A DNA stretch of 64,000 nucleotides from CF-39 sp035651155. Its GTDB lineage: Bacteria > Chloroflexota > Limnocylindria > P2-11E. The position numbers and the translations under genes are program-made. Below, one piece after another: positions 63,809 through 64,000 of the stretch. Location: contig DASRGG010000016.1 of assembly GCA_035651155.1 (NCBI GenBank), positions 81,399-145,398 of the forward strand, given 5' to 3'. The notes beneath the pieces are model-generated. The model did no database searches. It worked only from the letters and a program-made list of their open reading frames with translations, and was not told the origin of the DNA. The stretch's first letter is position 1; each line of letters starts with the position of its first letter.

Positions 63809-64000
63809 TGGACTTGCCTCGATTTCGTGGACGCCTAAACACTTGGGGCCAACGTGCCCACGAAGGAGGTCCACGTGCCGAGAACTCGACCCGCGTATCC
63901 AGAGGAGTTCCGCGCCAACGCCGTCAAGCTGTTGCGGTCGTCCGGGAAGACCCTCGTCGACGTCGCCAAAGATCTCGGCTGCTCAGCGAACGCGCTTCGC
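63809..64000 (+). mobile_element. IS3-family element, left end, inserted into the IS5-family relic
   Basis: The sequence TGGACTTGCCTCGATTTCGT starting at 63809 has the TG...GTGGACGCC form of IS3-family left ends and starts exactly where transposase homology stops. It is followed at 63875 by an orfA start. The element runs past the window edge, so completeness is unknown. Confidence 0.75.
63875..64000 (+). CDS. IS3-family transposase OrfA, 3' end outside window
   Basis: GTG 63875 has a strong GGAGG 4 bases upstream. The 42 visible residues include YPEEFRANAVKLLRSSGKTL and VAKDLGCSANALR, the helix-turn-helix start of IS3-family OrfA (HTH_Tnp_1). It binds the element ends; OrfB would follow by programmed frameshift outside the window. 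Confidence 0.9.
   Translation, partial: MPRTRPAYPEEFRANAVKLLRSSGKTLVDVAKDLGCSANALR

Overview
The window is GC-rich (by eye about 70 percent) and gene-dense, with many GTG starts and stop/start overlaps of 4 bases (ATGA or GTGA). It carries an aldehyde:ferredoxin oxidoreductase, an F420-type glucose-6-phosphate dehydrogenase relative, fused E1 alpha-beta genes and TAnnnT promoter-like boxes lying a few bases before start codons. This fits a high-GC environmental bacterium, most plausibly Chloroflexota (Limnocylindria/Ellin6529 type) or Actinomycetota. That placement is inference; no rRNA or tRNA gene is visible.

Layout. 1-6.3 kb: a plus-strand operon of E1 alpha (cut at the window edge), E1 beta and E2 of a 2-oxoacid/acetoin dehydrogenase, an alpha/beta hydrolase, and a two-subunit (2Fe-2S plus molybdopterin) hydroxylase of NicAB/IorAB type. 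6.3-23.5 kb: mixed metabolism, namely a frameshifted D-aminoacylase-like gene, GlcD/GlcF-like glycolate/lactate oxidation genes, adenosine deaminase with an apparent CTG start, aldehyde:ferredoxin oxidoreductase, FabI, NUDIX, a frameshifted tandem GNAT, a metallo-beta-lactamase fold enzyme, gamma-glutamyltransferase, a class V aminotransferase and a CPBP protease. 23.5-27.4 kb: a Fe3+/AfuABC-type ABC importer ending in a good hairpin. 27.5-35.2 kb: a myo-inositol locus (iolG divergent from iolE-iolC-iolD-iolB) with an atypical HAD protein and an unknown protein. 35.4-38.8 kb: DoxX, Hsp20, a ClpP-fold membrane protease and an alpha/beta hydrolase. 38.8-45.3 kb: a lipoate-enzyme operon of fused E1 alpha-beta, a second E1 beta, E2, lipA and lipB. 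45.4-46.5 kb: small conserved proteins.

From 46.5 kb the character changes. An IS5-like left-end remnant abuts the C-terminal third of an AceE-like pyruvate dehydrogenase. Then come three very small overlapping ORFs in lower-GC DNA, and an IS21 istB tail with its right-end repeats. The segment 48.5-63.3 kb is an accessory catabolic island. It has an F420-type LLM enzyme, a ThDP enzyme and a GntR/FCD regulator on the minus strand, and divergently an eleven-gene operon: peptide/opine-type ABC importer (SBP, two permeases, two ATPases), two LLM flavin monooxygenase-like proteins, two D-2-hydroxyacid dehydrogenases, a DJ-1/PfpI protein and a DAO-type flavoprotein. The window ends in a truncated, frameshifted IS5-family transposase interrupted by the left end of an IS3-family element.

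The island is the best candidate for an undescribed system. It looks like a regulated uptake-and-oxidation pathway for an organic nitrogen or sulfur compound whose substrate cannot be read from sequence. Its edges are both IS5-like fragments in the same orientation, one keeping only the left end and the other lacking it.
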